DNA of 64,000 bases from the NCBI GenBank assembly GCA_018003315.1, contig JAGNEJ010000003.1, forward strand, positions 112,549 through 176,548, written 5' to 3'. A program made the translations under genes and the position numbers. The notes beneath the pieces were generated by a model. That model was not told where the DNA came from, did no database searches, and saw only the letters and a program-made list of their open reading frames with translations. The DNA is from Verrucomicrobiales bacterium. GTDB lineage: Bacteria; Verrucomicrobiota; Verrucomicrobiia; Verrucomicrobiales; V1-33. Below are positions 9,515-22,047 of the stretch, in pieces (position 1 is the stretch's first letter; every line of letters starts with the position of its first letter).

Positions 9515-9528
9515 TCCGCAAATGCGGA
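9515..9528 (-). terminator. Possible intrinsic terminator of purA
   Basis: Read on the minus strand, TCCGC-ATTT-GCGGA forms a 5-bp GC-rich hairpin and is followed by TTCATCTTTTCTTA, a U-rich tail. It lies about 77 bases after the purA stop. The stem is short, so confidence is moderate. Confidence 0.4.
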
Positions 9529-9604
9529 GTATCGACATGGGGGAGGGAATCGTCCCTTGCATTTTCAAGCCGGCTCTGAACTTCAGTTCGAGCGGCTGGA
9601 AGTA

Positions 9605-10882
9605 TCAGCCCTGAGCTTCGAGCGTTTGTTCCCGGTCCGGCCCCACGCCGACGAGGGAAATGCGGGCTCCGGCCAGTTCTGCCATGCGGTCCAGATAAGC
9701 GCGGGCCGCTTTGGGCAGATCACCGAATTTGCGGATGGCGCTCAGGGAGGTTTTCCAGCCGGGATGTGTTTCGTAAACCGGGCGGCATCGCTCCAAGGCG
9801 GCGACGTCCGGTGGCGGGGCGGCGATGCGACTGCCGTCGAGTTCGTAAGCCGTGCAAAGCTGAACTTCGTCCAGATCATCCAAGCCGTCGAGATTGGTGA
9901 CGGCCAAATCATCGAATCCGCTGAGGATGGAGGCATAGCGGACCAGCACCATGTCCAGCCAGCCACAGCGCCGCGGACGTCCGGTGGTGGCGCCGAATTC
10001 GCGACCCATGTGGTGCAGGCGGTCACTCAGGGCCTCGTTTTCCGTGGTGAATGGTCCGCCGCCCACCCGGGTGGTGTAGGCCTTGCAGACGCCCACCACG
10101 CGGTCGATGCGTCGGGGGGATACGCCGGAGCCGGTCAGGGCCCCGCCTGCGGTGGTGTTCGACGAGGTCACGAATGGATAGGTCCCGTGGTCGATGTCCA
10201 GGTAGGTTCCCTGGGCTCCTTCAAAGAGCAGGCTTTTGCCACTGGCCAATTCTGAATGCAGCAGGGAAGCGGTGTCGGTTACGTGGGGCTGCAGCCGTCT
10301 CCAGGCATCCAGATAAGTCCGACCGGTTTCTTCCAGACTGAGCGGCGCCACCCCGGCGGCGGCCAACAGCGCATTGCATTCCTCCAGGCGGGCAGTCAGC
10401 CGTTGGGAGAATTCCACGGGATCGTTCAGATCGCTCAGGCGAAAACCGCGCCGTTCGATCTTGTCCGCATACGCCGGTCCGATGCCCCTTCCGGTGGTGC
10501 CGATTTTGTTGTTCCCCAGCAGGGCCTCCCGCCGCTGGTCCAGGCCACGGTGATAGGGCAGCACCAGGTGGGCGCGGTCGCTTAGTTTCAAGTTGTCGCT
10601 GGTGACGGCAATTCCCTGTGCTTTCAGCCCGTCCATTTCCTGCAGCAGCGACACCGGATCCAGGACGACGCCGTTGCCGATGACGCAGAGTTTTCCCGGC
10701 CACAGGATGCCGGATGGAATCAGGTGCAGAACGTATTTTTTTCCACCATGAATCACGGTGTGTCCAGCGTTGTTGCCTCCCTGTGGACGCACCACCACGT
10801 CGGCCTTTTCCGTCAGAAAATCCACGATCTTACCCTTTCCTTCGTCTCCCCACTGGGCTCCTACGATGATAATGTTTGGCAT
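9605..10882 (-). CDS. purA: Adenylosuccinate synthetase
   Basis: Cytosolic enzyme joining IMP and aspartate with GTP to form adenylosuccinate, the committed step to AMP. The signature start MPNIIIVGAQWGDEGKGK contains the GTP P-loop and the catalytic Asp/Lys. It is followed by GGNNAGHTV with the catalytic His, the KIGTTGRGIGPAY block and the C-terminal TNLDGLDDLDEVQLC region. At 425 residues it is full length. A small membrane-protein gene lies 91 bases upstream on the same strand. Confidence 0.97.
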   Translation of the reverse strand: MPNIIIVGAQWGDEGKGKIVDFLTEKADVVVRPQGGNNAGHTVIHGGKKYVLHLIPSGILWPGKLCVIGNGVVLDPVSLLQEMDGLKAQGIAVTSDNLKLSDRAHLVLPYHRGLDQRREALLGNNKIGTTGRGIGPAYADKIERRGFRLSDLNDPVEFSQRLTARLEECNALLAAAGVAPLSLEETGRTYLDAWRRLQPHVTDTASLLHSELASGKSLLFEGAQGTYLDIDHGTYPFVTSSNTTAGGALTGSGVSPRRIDRVVGVCKAYTTRVGGGPFTTENEALSDRLHHMGREFGATTGRPRRCGWLDMVLVRYASILSGFDDLAVTNLDGLDDLDEVQLCTAYELDGSRIAAPPPDVAALERCRPVYETHPGWKTSLSAIRKFGDLPKAARAYLDRMAELAGARISLVGVGPDREQTLEAQG

Positions 10883-10973
10883 GGCGAGAATGGGATGGTG
10901 GACGGCGGAAAAATGCGTTCATCTCCGCGTTGGCAGCGGGAATTCAACGACTCCGCAGAATCAGGTTGCAGAA

Positions 10974-11168
10974 TCACTTCGAGCCGATGAACAGCACGGA
11001 GAGGACCATCGACAGGACACATGCCACGATTGCCAGCACGCCCAGCAGCATCAGGAGGCCTCCCATCGAATCCTTCTTTGTCGCCTTCTTCTTGAAGATG
11101 GCCTGGTTGGAGAATCCTGTGGGAGCCCCGTGGCTTCCTTCCGTGGTTGTTGTCGTATCGTCGCTCAC
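10974..11168 (-). CDS. Small single-pass membrane protein
   Basis: A 64-residue product from a GTG start (VSDDTTTTTEGSHGAP). The frame stays open upstream to 11294, but the extra residues are Arg/Pro-rich and look non-coding. The N-terminal half is polar and Thr-rich, followed by FKKKATKKDS. One hydrophobic segment (GGLLMLLGVLAIVACVLSMV) then runs almost to the C-terminus. The predicted topology is N-in with a positively charged flank. There is no known family. It sits directly upstream of purA on the same strand and may be co-transcribed. I infer no function. Confidence 0.5.
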   Translation of the reverse strand: MSDDTTTTTEGSHGAPTGFSNQAIFKKKATKKDSMGGLLMLLGVLAIVACVLSMVLSVLFIGSK

Positions 11169-11318
11169 GTGGGCTAGCTTTGAAGCAAAGCCACGCCCGT
11201 GTAAAGCGGAAATTTTCCGCCGTGAAGCCGGACTCCACGGCGGATTTCGGCATCGGGCCAAAGCATGGGACGGTGAGCGGCAGGGGAAAATCAAATCCGG
11301 CAGCAGCGGGGGGAAAAC

Positions 11319-12698
11319 TCATTTTGCGAGCCGCGCAGCGAGGCGGCTTTCGAGGCTGCAAATGATTTCCTTATTGTCAGGGCGTGCCGCCAGATCCTGT
11401 TCCTCGCGCGGGTCGGTTTGGTGGTCGAAAAGCTGCACGCTGCCATCGGCCCATTTGGTCAGACGCCAGCGTTCCGTGCGAAGGGAGTAGGCCATGCCCT
11501 TGCCGCGGGTGAGCTGGGAAATGGCCGGGCGGTCCCAGGCGGCGGAGGCATTTTCCAGGAGCGGACGGAGGCTGGTTCCGTCCAGTCTTTCCGGAATCGC
11601 ATGACCGGTCAGGTCCGCCAGTGTCGGATAGAGGTCCAGCAGTTCCACGGTGCGCCCGCAGCCATTGGCCGCGGCCCTCACACCGGGTCCGGCGATGATC
11701 ATGGGCACGCGGGTGGATTCTTCATAGAGGCTCATTTTCATGAACAGGCCGTGTTCTCCAAGGTGGTATCCGTGGTCGCTCCAAAACACGATGAGGGTGT
11801 TTTCCAGGAGTTTGAGGCGCTCCAGGGCGGCGAGCAGCCGGCCAACCTGCGCATCGACGAAACTGATGGCCGCATAGTAGGCGCGGATGGTTTCGCGGAC
11901 CTGCTGCGAGTTGACGCCAAACCAGGGCCAGGGCTGCGTGGACGCCAGGGCGGCTTTTGGAGCGACGGCGGCAGCCTCCCGGGAAAACTTCGGTTCAGCA
12001 ATGGTTTCGAGCGGATAGAGATCGAAGTATTTCCTGGGAGCGATGTAGGGACAGTGCGGGCGGTAAAATCCGGCGGCGATGAAAAATGGACGGTCCTTGT
12101 TTTCCTCGAGAAGCCGGATCACCTCGGTGGCCACTTTTCCATCGGTTTGCTCCTCGTCGGTTCCGGCTGCAGCCATAAAGGCCAGGGAAGCTCCGAGCCC
12201 GCGCTTCGGCGTGTGGTTTGTCAGGAGGTTTTCCTCGTCCTTGTCACGACCGCGCGGATTCAGGGCGGTTTGCCAGGTGGGCGGATCGTCCAAGCCCGGG
12301 GTCCCGATTTGTCCTGGGTTTCCGTAGTGGAAAATTTTTCCGACTCTCGCGACGAAGGTGCCATGCTTTTTGAAAAACTGGCCGAGGGTGACGACTTCCG
12401 GCAGTTGTTCGCGGAAATGCCGCCGCAGGTCGTAAATGCCGGTTTTGTCAGGGAGCAGGCCGGTCATGAGCGAGGACCGGCTGGGGCTGCACAGGGGGAA
12501 CTGGCAGTAGGCGCGGTCAAAGCGGACGCCGCGCGAGGCGAGCCGGTCGATGTTCGGCGTTTTCACCAGCGGGTGCCCGTAGCATCCGATGCAGTTGTTC
12601 AGATCATCCGCCGCGATGAACAACACATTGCGTGCTGGTGCCGCCATCGCGCCGGTGCCGAGTGTCGCGAGAAACACTGCCAGGATGAAATTCCGCAT
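11319..12698 (-). CDS. Secreted type I sulfatase
   Basis: Alkaline-phosphatase-superfamily sulfatase, close to the iduronate-2-sulfatase-like group abundant in Verrucomicrobia and Planctomycetes that desulfate polysaccharides. The chosen ATG gives a signal peptide (MRNFILAVFLATLGTGAMAAP). The metal site begins with AADDLNN. The maturation motif CSPSR in FPLCSPSRSSLMTG carries the cysteine that is converted to formylglycine, so a maturase encoded elsewhere is required. WSDHGYHLGEHG supplies further metal ligands. The length of 459 residues is typical. An upstream in-frame start at 12740 would bury the signal peptide. The substrate cannot be inferred from sequence alone. Confidence 0.9.
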   Translation of the reverse strand: MRNFILAVFLATLGTGAMAAPARNVLFIAADDLNNCIGCYGHPLVKTPNIDRLASRGVRFDRAYCQFPLCSPSRSSLMTGLLPDKTGIYDLRRHFREQLPEVVTLGQFFKKHGTFVARVGKIFHYGNPGQIGTPGLDDPPTWQTALNPRGRDKDEENLLTNHTPKRGLGASLAFMAAAGTDEEQTDGKVATEVIRLLEENKDRPFFIAAGFYRPHCPYIAPRKYFDLYPLETIAEPKFSREAAAVAPKAALASTQPWPWFGVNSQQVRETIRAYYAAISFVDAQVGRLLAALERLKLLENTLIVFWSDHGYHLGEHGLFMKMSLYEESTRVPMIIAGPGVRAAANGCGRTVELLDLYPTLADLTGHAIPERLDGTSLRPLLENASAAWDRPAISQLTRGKGMAYSLRTERWRLTKWADGSVQLFDHQTDPREEQDLAARPDNKEIICSLESRLAARLAK

Positions 12699-12804
12699 GG
12701 CTGGCTTTTGCCATGAACCAGCGTGAACCGTCCAGCCCAATCAGCCGGCGCATTCCCACGCGCTGGTTGTGGACTGACAAAAGCCGTGGCAGGATCATGG
12801 AACG

Positions 12805-14133
12805 ATGAGTGAAATGCGAACAGAAGCGGAGCGCCTGCTCCGTGTGCTGCGGGATGCGGGGTTCACCGCCTTTTTCGCCGGCGGGTGTGTGCGCGACATG
12901 CTGCTAGGGGAAGCGCCCAAGGATTATGACATCGCCACCGACGCCCTGCCGGAGCAGGTGACGCGGCTTTTCCCGACGGCGCAGACGGTGGGTGCGCACT
13001 TTGGGGTGGTGCTGGTGCGCTCCAAGGGGATGCATTTCGAAATCGCCACGTTTCGGACGGATGGAAGTTACAAGGACGGTCGCCGCCCGGAAACGGTGCG
13101 CTTTTCCACGCCGGAGGAGGATGCGCATCGCAGGGATTTTACCATCAACGGCATCTTTTTCGATCCGTTGGACGGAAAGATGATCGATTTTGTCGGAGGC
13201 CGGGAAGACTTGAACAACCGGGTGCTGCGGGCCATCGGCAACCCTGCGGCCCGGTTCCGGGAGGACTACCTGCGGCTGCTGCGCTGCGTCCGGTTTGCCC
13301 AGGTGCTGCAGTTTCGCATCGAACCAGCCACGTGGGAGGCCATCCGCGACTGCGCCTCCGGCCTGCAGCGCATCAGCGCGGAGCGCACCCGGGAGGAATG
13401 GGTGCGGATGCTGCGGCACCATCGGCGGCTGCATGGATTCGACCTGTTGGTGGAGAGCGGTCTCATGGAGCAGTTTCTGCCGGAGGTTCTCGCCCTGCGC
13501 GGATGTGAACAGCCGCCGGAATGGCATCCGGAAGGGGATGTGTTCGTCCACACCCGGCTCATGTTGTCCATGCTGGCGCCGGACGCTCCGCTGCCTTTGA
13601 TTTTGGCGGTGCTGCTGCATGACATCGCAAAACCACGCACCAGAACCGTGGATGAAACCGGGCGCATCCGATTCAACGGCCATGACAAGGCCGGTGCGGA
13701 AATGGCGGGGCAGATTCTGCGGCGGCTGCGCTTTTCCAACGAACTGGTGGATGCCGTGGTGGCGATGGTCGACTGCCACATGAAGTTTATGCACGTTCAG
13801 GAAATGCGCACCGCACGGCTCAAGCAGTTCATGGCCAGGCCCACGTTTCCCAACGAATTGGAGCTTCACCGGCTCGACCGCGCCGCCAGCAACGGCTTCA
13901 CGGAGAATTACGATTTCATCGTCCGCATGCAGGAGGAATTTGCCGCGGCTCCGCTCATTCCGCCTCCGCTTGTTTCCGGACGCGACCTCATTCGGCTGGG
14001 CCTTTCCCCCGGGCCGAAGCTGGGGGAAATCCTGGCGGAAATTCAAACGCTTCAGTTGGAAGGAAAACTCGCCAGCGCTGACGATGCCCTGGCGTGGGTG
14101 CGTGGAAACCTGCAGGCAGGACGAAGCCCGTAG
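12805..14133 (+). CDS. cca: CCA tRNA nucleotidyltransferase with HD domain
   Basis: Class II nucleotidyltransferase that adds or repairs the 3' CCA (or A) end of tRNAs. The head motif FFAGGCVRDMLLG and catalytic DYDIATDA are in the first 40 residues, and RRDFTINGIFFD and the RFREDYLRLLRCVRFA neck follow. A C-terminal HD module (LLHDIAKP) indicates phosphohydrolase-type activity, as in the poly(A) polymerase/CCA family members with HD domains. At 442 residues it is complete. It is divergent from the sulfatase gene (106 bases apart) and convergent with metK (9 bases). Confidence 0.92.
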   Translation: MSEMRTEAERLLRVLRDAGFTAFFAGGCVRDMLLGEAPKDYDIATDALPEQVTRLFPTAQTVGAHFGVVLVRSKGMHFEIATFRTDGSYKDGRRPETVRFSTPEEDAHRRDFTINGIFFDPLDGKMIDFVGGREDLNNRVLRAIGNPAARFREDYLRLLRCVRFAQVLQFRIEPATWEAIRDCASGLQRISAERTREEWVRMLRHHRRLHGFDLLVESGLMEQFLPEVLALRGCEQPPEWHPEGDVFVHTRLMLSMLAPDAPLPLILAVLLHDIAKPRTRTVDETGRIRFNGHDKAGAEMAGQILRRLRFSNELVDAVVAMVDCHMKFMHVQEMRTARLKQFMARPTFPNELELHRLDRAASNGFTENYDFIVRMQEEFAAAPLIPPPLVSGRDLIRLGLSPGPKLGEILAEIQTLQLEGKLASADDALAWVRGNLQAGRSP

Positions 14134-14142
14134 TGGGCCTTC

Positions 14143-15339
14143 TCAGACCACGGCCTTGAGCTTTGCGGCCTTGGACACGCTTTCCCAGGTCAGGTCCGGG
14201 TCGCTCTTGCCAAAGTGGCCGTAGTTGGTGCTCTTCGAATAAATGGGCCGCAGCAGGTTGAGCTGTTTCACGATGTCGGCTGGCTTGAAGGAGAAGGTCT
14301 CCAGGATGGCACCCAGGATCTCCTCGTCGGATTTCGTTCCGGTGCCGAACGTGTCCACGTGAACGCTGACCGGGAGCGGATGCCCGATGGCATAGGCAAA
14401 CTGGACCTCGCATTTTTGTGCAAGTCCTGCAGCCACCACGTTCTTTGCCACCCAGCGGCCCATGTAGGCAGCGCTGCGGTCCACTTTGCTGGGATCCTTG
14501 CCGGAAAAGGCGCCGCCGCCATGACGGCCCGTGCCGCCGTAGGTGTCCACAATGATTTTTCTGCCGGTCAGCCCGCTGTCACCTTGCGGGCCACCCACCA
14601 CAAATTTGCCGGTCGGGTTGATGAGATACTCGGTGTCCTTGGTGAGCATTGCTTTCGGCAGCATTTTTTTGATCACCTGGTCGATGCAGAATTTTTCAAT
14701 CTCGGCATGCGTAGCGTCCGCTGCGTGCTGGGTGGAAATGACCACGTTGACGATGCGGGTGGGCTTTCCGTCCACATATTCCACGGACACCTGACTCTTG
14801 GCGTCCGGACGCAGCCACTTGGCCAGTTTTCCGCCCTTGCGGATGCGGGTGAGTTCGCGGCCCAGCCGGTGCGCATACATGATGGGCGCTGGCATGAGTT
14901 CCGGCGTTTCATCACATGCATAACCAAACATGATTCCCTGGTCTCCCGCGCCCTGTTCGGAGGTTTTTTTCCCCTCGGCTTTTTTGGCATCCACTCCCTG
15001 CGCAATGTCGGGGCTCTGGGTGGTCAGGTAATTGTTGATGAAAATGCGGTCGGCGTGAAACACGTCGTCGTTGTTCACATAACCAATCCCGCGCACCGCA
15101 TCCCGGATGACCTTGTCAATGTTGATCACATTTCCAATCGGCTTTTGCCCGATTTTTGGAATCGTGATTTCCCCCCCCACCACCACCAGGTTGCTTTTCA
15201 CAAAGGTTTCGCACGCCACCCGGCTTTTCGGATCCACCGCCAGACAGGCATCCAGAATGGCGTCTGAAATGGTGTCACAGACCTTGTCCGGGTGGCCTTC
15301 ACCGACGGATTCAGAGGAGAAAATGAAGCTGCGCGACAT
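14143..15339 (-). CDS. metK: S-adenosylmethionine synthetase
   Basis: Makes SAM from methionine and ATP. Family motifs are intact: [14 protein letters not shown] near the N-terminus, the ATP-binding [12 protein letters not shown] hexapeptide region, and [18 protein letters not shown]. At 398 residues it is full length. Its 250-base leader contains a candidate promoter but no SAM riboswitch that I can recognise. With metH in the same window it closes the methionine cycle. Confidence 0.97.
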   Translation of the reverse strand: MSRSFIFSSESVGEGHPDKVCDTISDAILDACLAVDPKSRVACETFVKSNLVVVGGEITIPKIGQKPIGNVINIDKVIRDAVRGIGYVNNDDVFHADRIFINNYLTTQSPDIAQGVDAKKAEGKKTSEQGAGDQGIMFGYACDETPELMPAPIMYAHRLGRELTRIRKGGKLAKWLRPDAKSQVSVEYVDGKPTRIVNVVISTQHAADATHAEIEKFCIDQVIKKMLPKAMLTKDTEYLINPTGKFVVGGPQGDSGLTGRKIIVDTYGGTGRHGGGAFSGKDPSKVDRSAAYMGRWVAKNVVAAGLAQKCEVQFAYAIGHPLPVSVHVDTFGTGTKSDEEILGAILETFSFKPADIVKQLNLLRPIYSKSTNYGHFGKSDPDLTWESVSKAAKLKAVV

Positions 15340-15415
15340 GGAATTGGGCGATGGGTTGAGCTAAAAAACAATGGAACGAAAACACGCCGGGGCGGTGATT
15401 CCCGCAGCGGTGGGG

Positions 15416-15443
15416 ATGGTATTTGCCACTGTCTCCGCGTCAA
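15416..15443 (-). promoter_or_regulatory. Candidate sigma-70-type promoter of metK
   Basis: On the minus strand TTGACG (five of six matches to the -35 consensus) is separated by 16 bases from TACCAT (four of six to -10). It would start transcription about 70 bases before the metK ATG, downstream of the nagA-like stop. This rests only on consensus matching. Confidence 0.35.
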
Positions 15444-15590
15444 TGAGAGATTCACCCAAGGTTCGGTCTCAACGCTGGCAGCCGAAATCTCCGTGGTTTT
15501 TGCCAGGCCTTTCCCGCTGGCCGGATCCGTGGGCAGAGCGCTTGACGGGCCGCTCCGGCATCAACCCGGATTCGCCGGACTGCGGGGAAA

Positions 15591-16487
15591 TTACAAACCC
15601 AGCAACCGGGTGGGATTCACTTCGGTCATCCTGTTTGCGGCCGCATCGTCCACGCCAATTTCCCGGAGAAACCGGGCGCAGCGCTGCAGGGAAAATGAGG
15701 AGCCGACCAGGCACTGTTTCTCAGGGTTGTGAAGCAGTCCGTTTTCCTCCAGCACCACCCGGTTGCCCAGGGTTTCGTAGCGGCCCGGGGGAAGGCCGGC
15801 CAGCGGCGCGGCATCGCTCACCACGATCACGTTGCTGGTCCCCTTCGCCTCAATGAGGAACCGGACCAGCCGTGCCGGGAGGTGGTGGCCGTCGGCGATC
15901 AGCATGATGGTCAAACCGTCGCAGCAGAGGCCGTTGAGCAGCGGATTGTCGTGACGGTGCACCAGGTTGGGCATTCCGTTTCCCAGGTGCGTCAGCGCGG
16001 TCGCCCCCGCGTCGCGCAGGCGGCACAGGTCATCGAACGATGCCAGGTGATGGCCCAGGGAAATGACCGTTCCATTTGCGGTGGCATGGCGGCAGAACGC
16101 CGCGGCGTCGGGCTGGTTCGCAGCCAGGGTCATCAGCGCCACCCGTCCGCCAGACCAGCGCTGCATTTTTTGCAGCAAGGCAAGGTCCGGCGGGCGCACG
16201 CAGGCGGGATCATGTGCTCCGATGGCTCCCGGCGCAGGATCCAGAAACGGTCCTTCCAGGTGCAGGCCGGGAATGCGCCCATCAAAGCCGTTTTCCTCAT
16301 CGAGCACTTCCGCAATGAGGGTCAGGTTGCGTTCATACACGGCTTCTTGAGCCGTGATCAGCGTGGGCAAAAAGCGGTCCGCCCCCTCAGCCAGATACTG
16401 CCGGCAGGCCTCGCGAAAGGCATCGCGGGTGAGTGTGGGCGAAGTGAAATCGACCCCGCGGTATCCATTGACCTGGAGATCAAACAT
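15591..16487 (-). CDS. NagA-like N-acetylglucosamine-6-phosphate deacetylase, short form
   Basis: Amidohydrolase-fold protein resembling NagA, which deacetylates GlcNAc-6-phosphate. IPGLHLEGPF, the metal histidines in SLGHHLA and LTHLGNGMP, ADGHHLP and the catalytic-Asp block VVSDAAPLAGLPPGRY are all present. It differs from classic NagA (about 380 residues). It has only 298 residues, lacks the N-terminal beta-sandwich strand, and has FDLQVNG where the family normally shows a D-x-H-x-HG metal motif. The ATG at this position is the only plausible start. This looks like a distinct subfamily rather than a broken gene. It starts 8 bases after the ligA stop, so the two are probably co-transcribed. 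Confidence 0.75.
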   Translation of the reverse strand: MFDLQVNGYRGVDFTSPTLTRDAFREACRQYLAEGADRFLPTLITAQEAVYERNLTLIAEVLDEENGFDGRIPGLHLEGPFLDPAPGAIGAHDPACVRPPDLALLQKMQRWSGGRVALMTLAANQPDAAAFCRHATANGTVISLGHHLASFDDLCRLRDAGATALTHLGNGMPNLVHRHDNPLLNGLCCDGLTIMLIADGHHLPARLVRFLIEAKGTSNVIVVSDAAPLAGLPPGRYETLGNRVVLEENGLLHNPEKQCLVGSSFSLQRCARFLREIGVDDAAANRMTEVNPTRLLGL

Positions 16488-16495
16488 GACGTGCG

Positions 16496-18963
<2,468 letters not shown>

Positions 18964-19011
18964 CGATGCTGGAATCGGTGGCTACTGGTGTGCAGAGAAG
19001 ACCTGCAGCGC

Positions 19012-19791
19012 ATGAGCTACCTCACCAATCTCTTTTCACTCGAAGGCAAAACCGCGGTTATTGTGGGGGGCACCGGGGAGCTTTGCGGTGCGATGGCCGA
19101 AGGGTTGGCGGGGGCGGGGGCGGAGGTGGTGCTGGCTGGACGCAGTGAGGAGAAGGCGGAGGTGCGGTTGGACCGGATTCGGCGCGCCGGTGGCCGGGGG
19201 TATTTCGAGGCGGTGGAGGCCACTCGAACGGCCAGTCTGGAGCAGTTGCTGGAAAGGGTGCTGGCGCGGTCAGGATCCTGCGGGATTCTCATCAATGGGG
19301 CCGGGACGAATTCCGCGACGCCGTTTTTTGACATTGAGGAGGAGGAATACCAGCGCATCATGGACGCGAATGTCCGCTCCGTGTTTCTTGGCTGCCAAGT
19401 TTTCGGGAAATACTTCATCGGCAAGGGCATTCGGGGTTCCATTGTCAATCTCGGCTCGATGTCTGGTCTGGTTCCTCTCTCGCGGGTTTTTACTTATTCG
19501 ATGAGCAAGGCAGCCGTTCACAATCTTACCAAAAACCTCGCCCGCGAATGGGCGCCCCATGGGGTCCGCGTCAATACGCTGGTGCCTGGATTTTTTCCGG
19601 CGGAGCAAAATCGGAAAATTCTGGCTCCTGACCGGGTTGAGAAAATCCTGGCGCACACGCCGACAGGCCGGTTTGGGGAGGCTCGGGAGCTTGTCGGTGC
19701 CACCCTGCTGCTGGCCTCTGACAATGCCGGAGGTTTCATCACCGGCGTGGAAATGGTGGTGGATGGTGGTTTTTCCGCGATGTCGATCTGA
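19012..19791 (+). CDS. SDR-family oxidoreductase (gluconate 5-dehydrogenase / mannonate oxidoreductase type)
   Basis: Classical short-chain dehydrogenase of 259 residues. The NAD(P)-binding motif is [21 protein letters not shown]. Ser of GSMSG and Tyr/Lys of YSMSK form the catalytic set. [15 protein letters not shown] and the C-terminal [14 protein letters not shown] are typical of sugar-acid dehydrogenases. The ATG giving [13 protein letters not shown] is preferred over a GTG 24 bases upstream. The substrate is probably a sugar acid, but this is inferred only from resemblance. It stands alone between the DUF4338 remnant and a convergent gene. Confidence 0.85.
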   Translation: MSYLTNLFSLEGKTAVIVGGTGELCGAMAEGLAGAGAEVVLAGRSEEKAEVRLDRIRRAGGRGYFEAVEATRTASLEQLLERVLARSGSCGILINGAGTNSATPFFDIEEEEYQRIMDANVRSVFLGCQVFGKYFIGKGIRGSIVNLGSMSGLVPLSRVFTYSMSKAAVHNLTKNLAREWAPHGVRVNTLVPGFFPAEQNRKILAPDRVEKILAHTPTGRFGEARELVGATLLLASDNAGGFITGVEMVVDGGFSAMSI

Positions 19792-19806
19792 GATCCCGCC
19801 GGGGTT

Positions 19807-20298
19807 TCAGCGTTTGAGGCGGAATGGGGTGCCGCAATACATGCAGTTCCAGGTGCCCGTGAAGAGGATTTTCAGCACCGAGGAGGTGCGCGGACCAAAA
19901 AAGAGCACTTTGTTGGCAAAGCGGTGTTTGCGGCTCCGGTTTTCGTGGAGCGGCGTGCCATGACAGAGCGGGCAATGGGTGCTGGTGCCGTTGGAGTAGC
20001 GGGCGACGCGAAAAACGACGTGCCCAATGAAGGCCAGAAGCGCATAGACCATCCAGGTGCGCTCATGGGTCTGCCAGTAACGGATGCCCACCCAGATGCC
20101 CAGGCCGACGGTGGCCCAGCAGCCCAGGTGGTAGAGGACGCCGAAGAACATTTTCCACGGACGGTGAAAGGACCGGGGTTTCTGTTTCAGTTCCCAGTTG
20201 CCGGCACGTCCGGCAAAGCGTTCCAGCAAGCGTTGTTCATCCTGATCGTCCATGAGAGAGGGGAGGGCAGGTTCAGGTAGCACAGGTTTCGGGTGCAT
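19807..20298 (-). CDS. Two-helix membrane protein with C-terminal zinc ribbon
   Basis: Two hydrophobic segments (FFGVLYHLGCWATVGLGIWVG and MVYALLAFIGHVVFRVA) are followed by a cytoplasmic-type zinc ribbon, CPLC...CMYC, near the C-terminus (CPLCHGTPL and CMYCGTPF). I do not know the family. The start is uncertain: ATG at 20298 or at 20253 (MDDQDEQRLLERF), neither with a Shine-Dalgarno sequence. It is divergent from the FAD oxidoreductase gene. Confidence 0.6.
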   Translation of the reverse strand: MHPKPVLPEPALPSLMDDQDEQRLLERFAGRAGNWELKQKPRSFHRPWKMFFGVLYHLGCWATVGLGIWVGIRYWQTHERTWMVYALLAFIGHVVFRVARYSNGTSTHCPLCHGTPLHENRSRKHRFANKVLFFGPRTSSVLKILFTGTWNCMYCGTPFRLKR

Positions 20299-20430
20299 GG
20301 CAAAGTGTTGATTGCAGAAATGGGCAGAATTTGGCCTTCCGGGTGATTCATCATGTGGAAGTTGCGAAAATTTAACCATTTCCAATCTTTTTGAAAACTG
20401 TAAATTCTAGGAATCTAAAGAAATTTTCTC

Positions 20431-22047
20431 ATGCTGGAACTCAATCAATTGCGCCTGCAGGTGGATCACAGCGAGGCGGACATGGAAGCCGCGCTGCGAA
20501 CTTGTCTGGACTTGAAACCGGAGGATGCACTGCGGTGGGAGATCCGCAAAGTGGCGATTGATGCCCGGAAGAAATCGGGGGTTTTGCTGAGTTACTCGCT
20601 GAGCGCGGAAGTCGCGGATGAGGAGAAGGCGTTGCGCAGCCACCGGACGGATCTGGCCCAGGTGCAGCGGATGCCGGAGCGGAGTTATGCGGGGTTGCAG
20701 TTGTTGACGCCACGCTCTGCGCCGCGGCAGCGTCCGGTGATTGTTGGTGCGGGTCCGTGCGGCCTGATTTGCGGGCTGATGCTGGCGCGGGTCGGGTGGC
20801 GGCCCATTCTGTTGGAACGGGGCAAAGCCGCCGGTCCCAGGGCGCGGGATGTGACGGGATTCTGGCGTCGCGGGCTGGAGTTCCAGCCCGAATCGAATGT
20901 CCAGTTTGGCGAGGGGGGAGCCGGCACCTTTTCCGACGGCAAGCTCTACACGCAAATCAAGGACCGCGAACACCGCATCCCGTGGCTGCTGCGGGAACTG
21001 GTGGCGGCCGGTGCGCCGGAGGACATTCTCGTCAAAGCAAGGCCCCACATTGGCACCGACCGGCTGATCAAGGTGGTGCGCAGCCTGCGGGAGGAAATCA
21101 TCAGCTTGGGCGGGGAGGTGCGCTTTGAAACGCGGATGGTGCGGCTGGTGCTGAGCGACCAGCGAAGCGTTGCCGGCGTGGAACTGGCCGACGGGGAAAT
21201 CATCGGCACGGACAAGGTGATTCTGGCACCGGGTCACAGTGCCCGGGACACGTTCGAGGCGCTGCACCGCCAGGGTGTTTTCATGGAGCCGAAACCGATT
21301 TCCATCGGACTGCGGATCGAACACCCACAGCCGCTCATCGACCGGACCCAGTATGGGAAATTTGCCGGACATGCCCGGCTCGGCAGCGCCCCCTACAAAT
21401 TCGTTCATCACCACCGGAGCAACGGACGCACCGCCTACAGTTTTTGCATGTGTCCCGGCGGGCTGGTGGTGGCGGCGGCATCCGAGCCCGGCGGAGTCGT
21501 GACCAATGGCATGAGTTCGTATGCCCGCGCTGAAGCCAATGCCAATGCCGGATTCATGGTGGACATTTCCCCTGCGGACTACGGCGTCACCGCAGGAAAT
21601 CCCCTGGCCGGGGTGGCATTCCAGCGCCACTGGGAACGCCGTGCATTCGCTGCCGGGGGTGGGGGATTTTTTGCTCCCGTACAAATGGTGGGGGATTTTT
21701 TGGCTGGCCGCGCCAGCCGGGAACTCGGAAGCGTGGCGCCGTCCTATCAACCCGGCGTAACGCCCGCGGATTTGCGCGAGTGCCTGCCGGACTTCGTGGT
21801 GGCCACGCTGGGTGCAGCCATTCCGGCCATCGACCGTCAGTTGAGCGGTTTCCATTGCGCGGAGGCGCTGCTGACCGCAGTGGAAACGCGCAGTTCCTCG
21901 CCGGTGCGGCTCACCCGGCATGAGGACACCCTGCAGAGCATTTCCACGCCAGGACTCTATCCCGCGGGGGAGGGCGCAGGCTATGCCGGGGGCATCATCT
22001 CCGCAGCGGTGGACGGGATGCGGGTTGCCGAAGTCCTGCTAGGCTGA
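20431..22047 (+). CDS. FAD-dependent oxidoreductase of the YhiN/dehydrogenase-like family
   Basis: A 538-residue flavoprotein. An N-terminal domain of about 95 residues ([21 protein letters not shown]) precedes the Rossmann FAD site [37 protein letters not shown] is a signature of the large uncharacterised 'FAD-dependent dehydrogenase' family, and the C-terminal FAD motif is [20 protein letters not shown]. The same family is annotated as FAD-dependent dehydrogenase or NAD(P)/FAD oxidoreductase in many phyla, and no substrate is known. It overlaps the end of convergent metH by nine bases. A TTGAAA/TCTAAA pair with 17-base spacing lies just before the start, possibly giving a nearly leaderless mRNA. 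Confidence 0.85.
   Translation: MLELNQLRLQVDHSEADMEAALRTCLDLKPEDALRWEIRKVAIDARKKSGVLLSYSLSAEVADEEKALRSHRTDLAQVQRMPERSYAGLQLLTPRSAPRQRPVIVGAGPCGLICGLMLARVGWRPILLERGKAAGPRARDVTGFWRRGLEFQPESNVQFGEGGAGTFSDGKLYTQIKDREHRIPWLLRELVAAGAPEDILVKARPHIGTDRLIKVVRSLREEIISLGGEVRFETRMVRLVLSDQRSVAGVELADGEIIGTDKVILAPGHSARDTFEALHRQGVFMEPKPISIGLRIEHPQPLIDRTQYGKFAGHARLGSAPYKFVHHHRSNGRTAYSFCMCPGGLVVAAASEPGGVVTNGMSSYARAEANANAGFMVDISPADYGVTAGNPLAGVAFQRHWERRAFAAGGGGFFAPVQMVGDFLAGRASRELGSVAPSYQPGVTPADLRECLPDFVVATLGAAIPAIDRQLSGFHCAEALLTAVETRSSSPVRLTRHEDTLQSISTPGLYPAGEGAGYAGGIISAAVDGMRVAEVLLG

Noticed and set aside
15340..15590. SAM riboswitch in the metK leader
   Set aside because: I searched by eye for the SAM-I, SAM-II, SAM-IV and SAH core motifs and found none. 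Only a candidate promoter remains. An Infernal scan would settle it.
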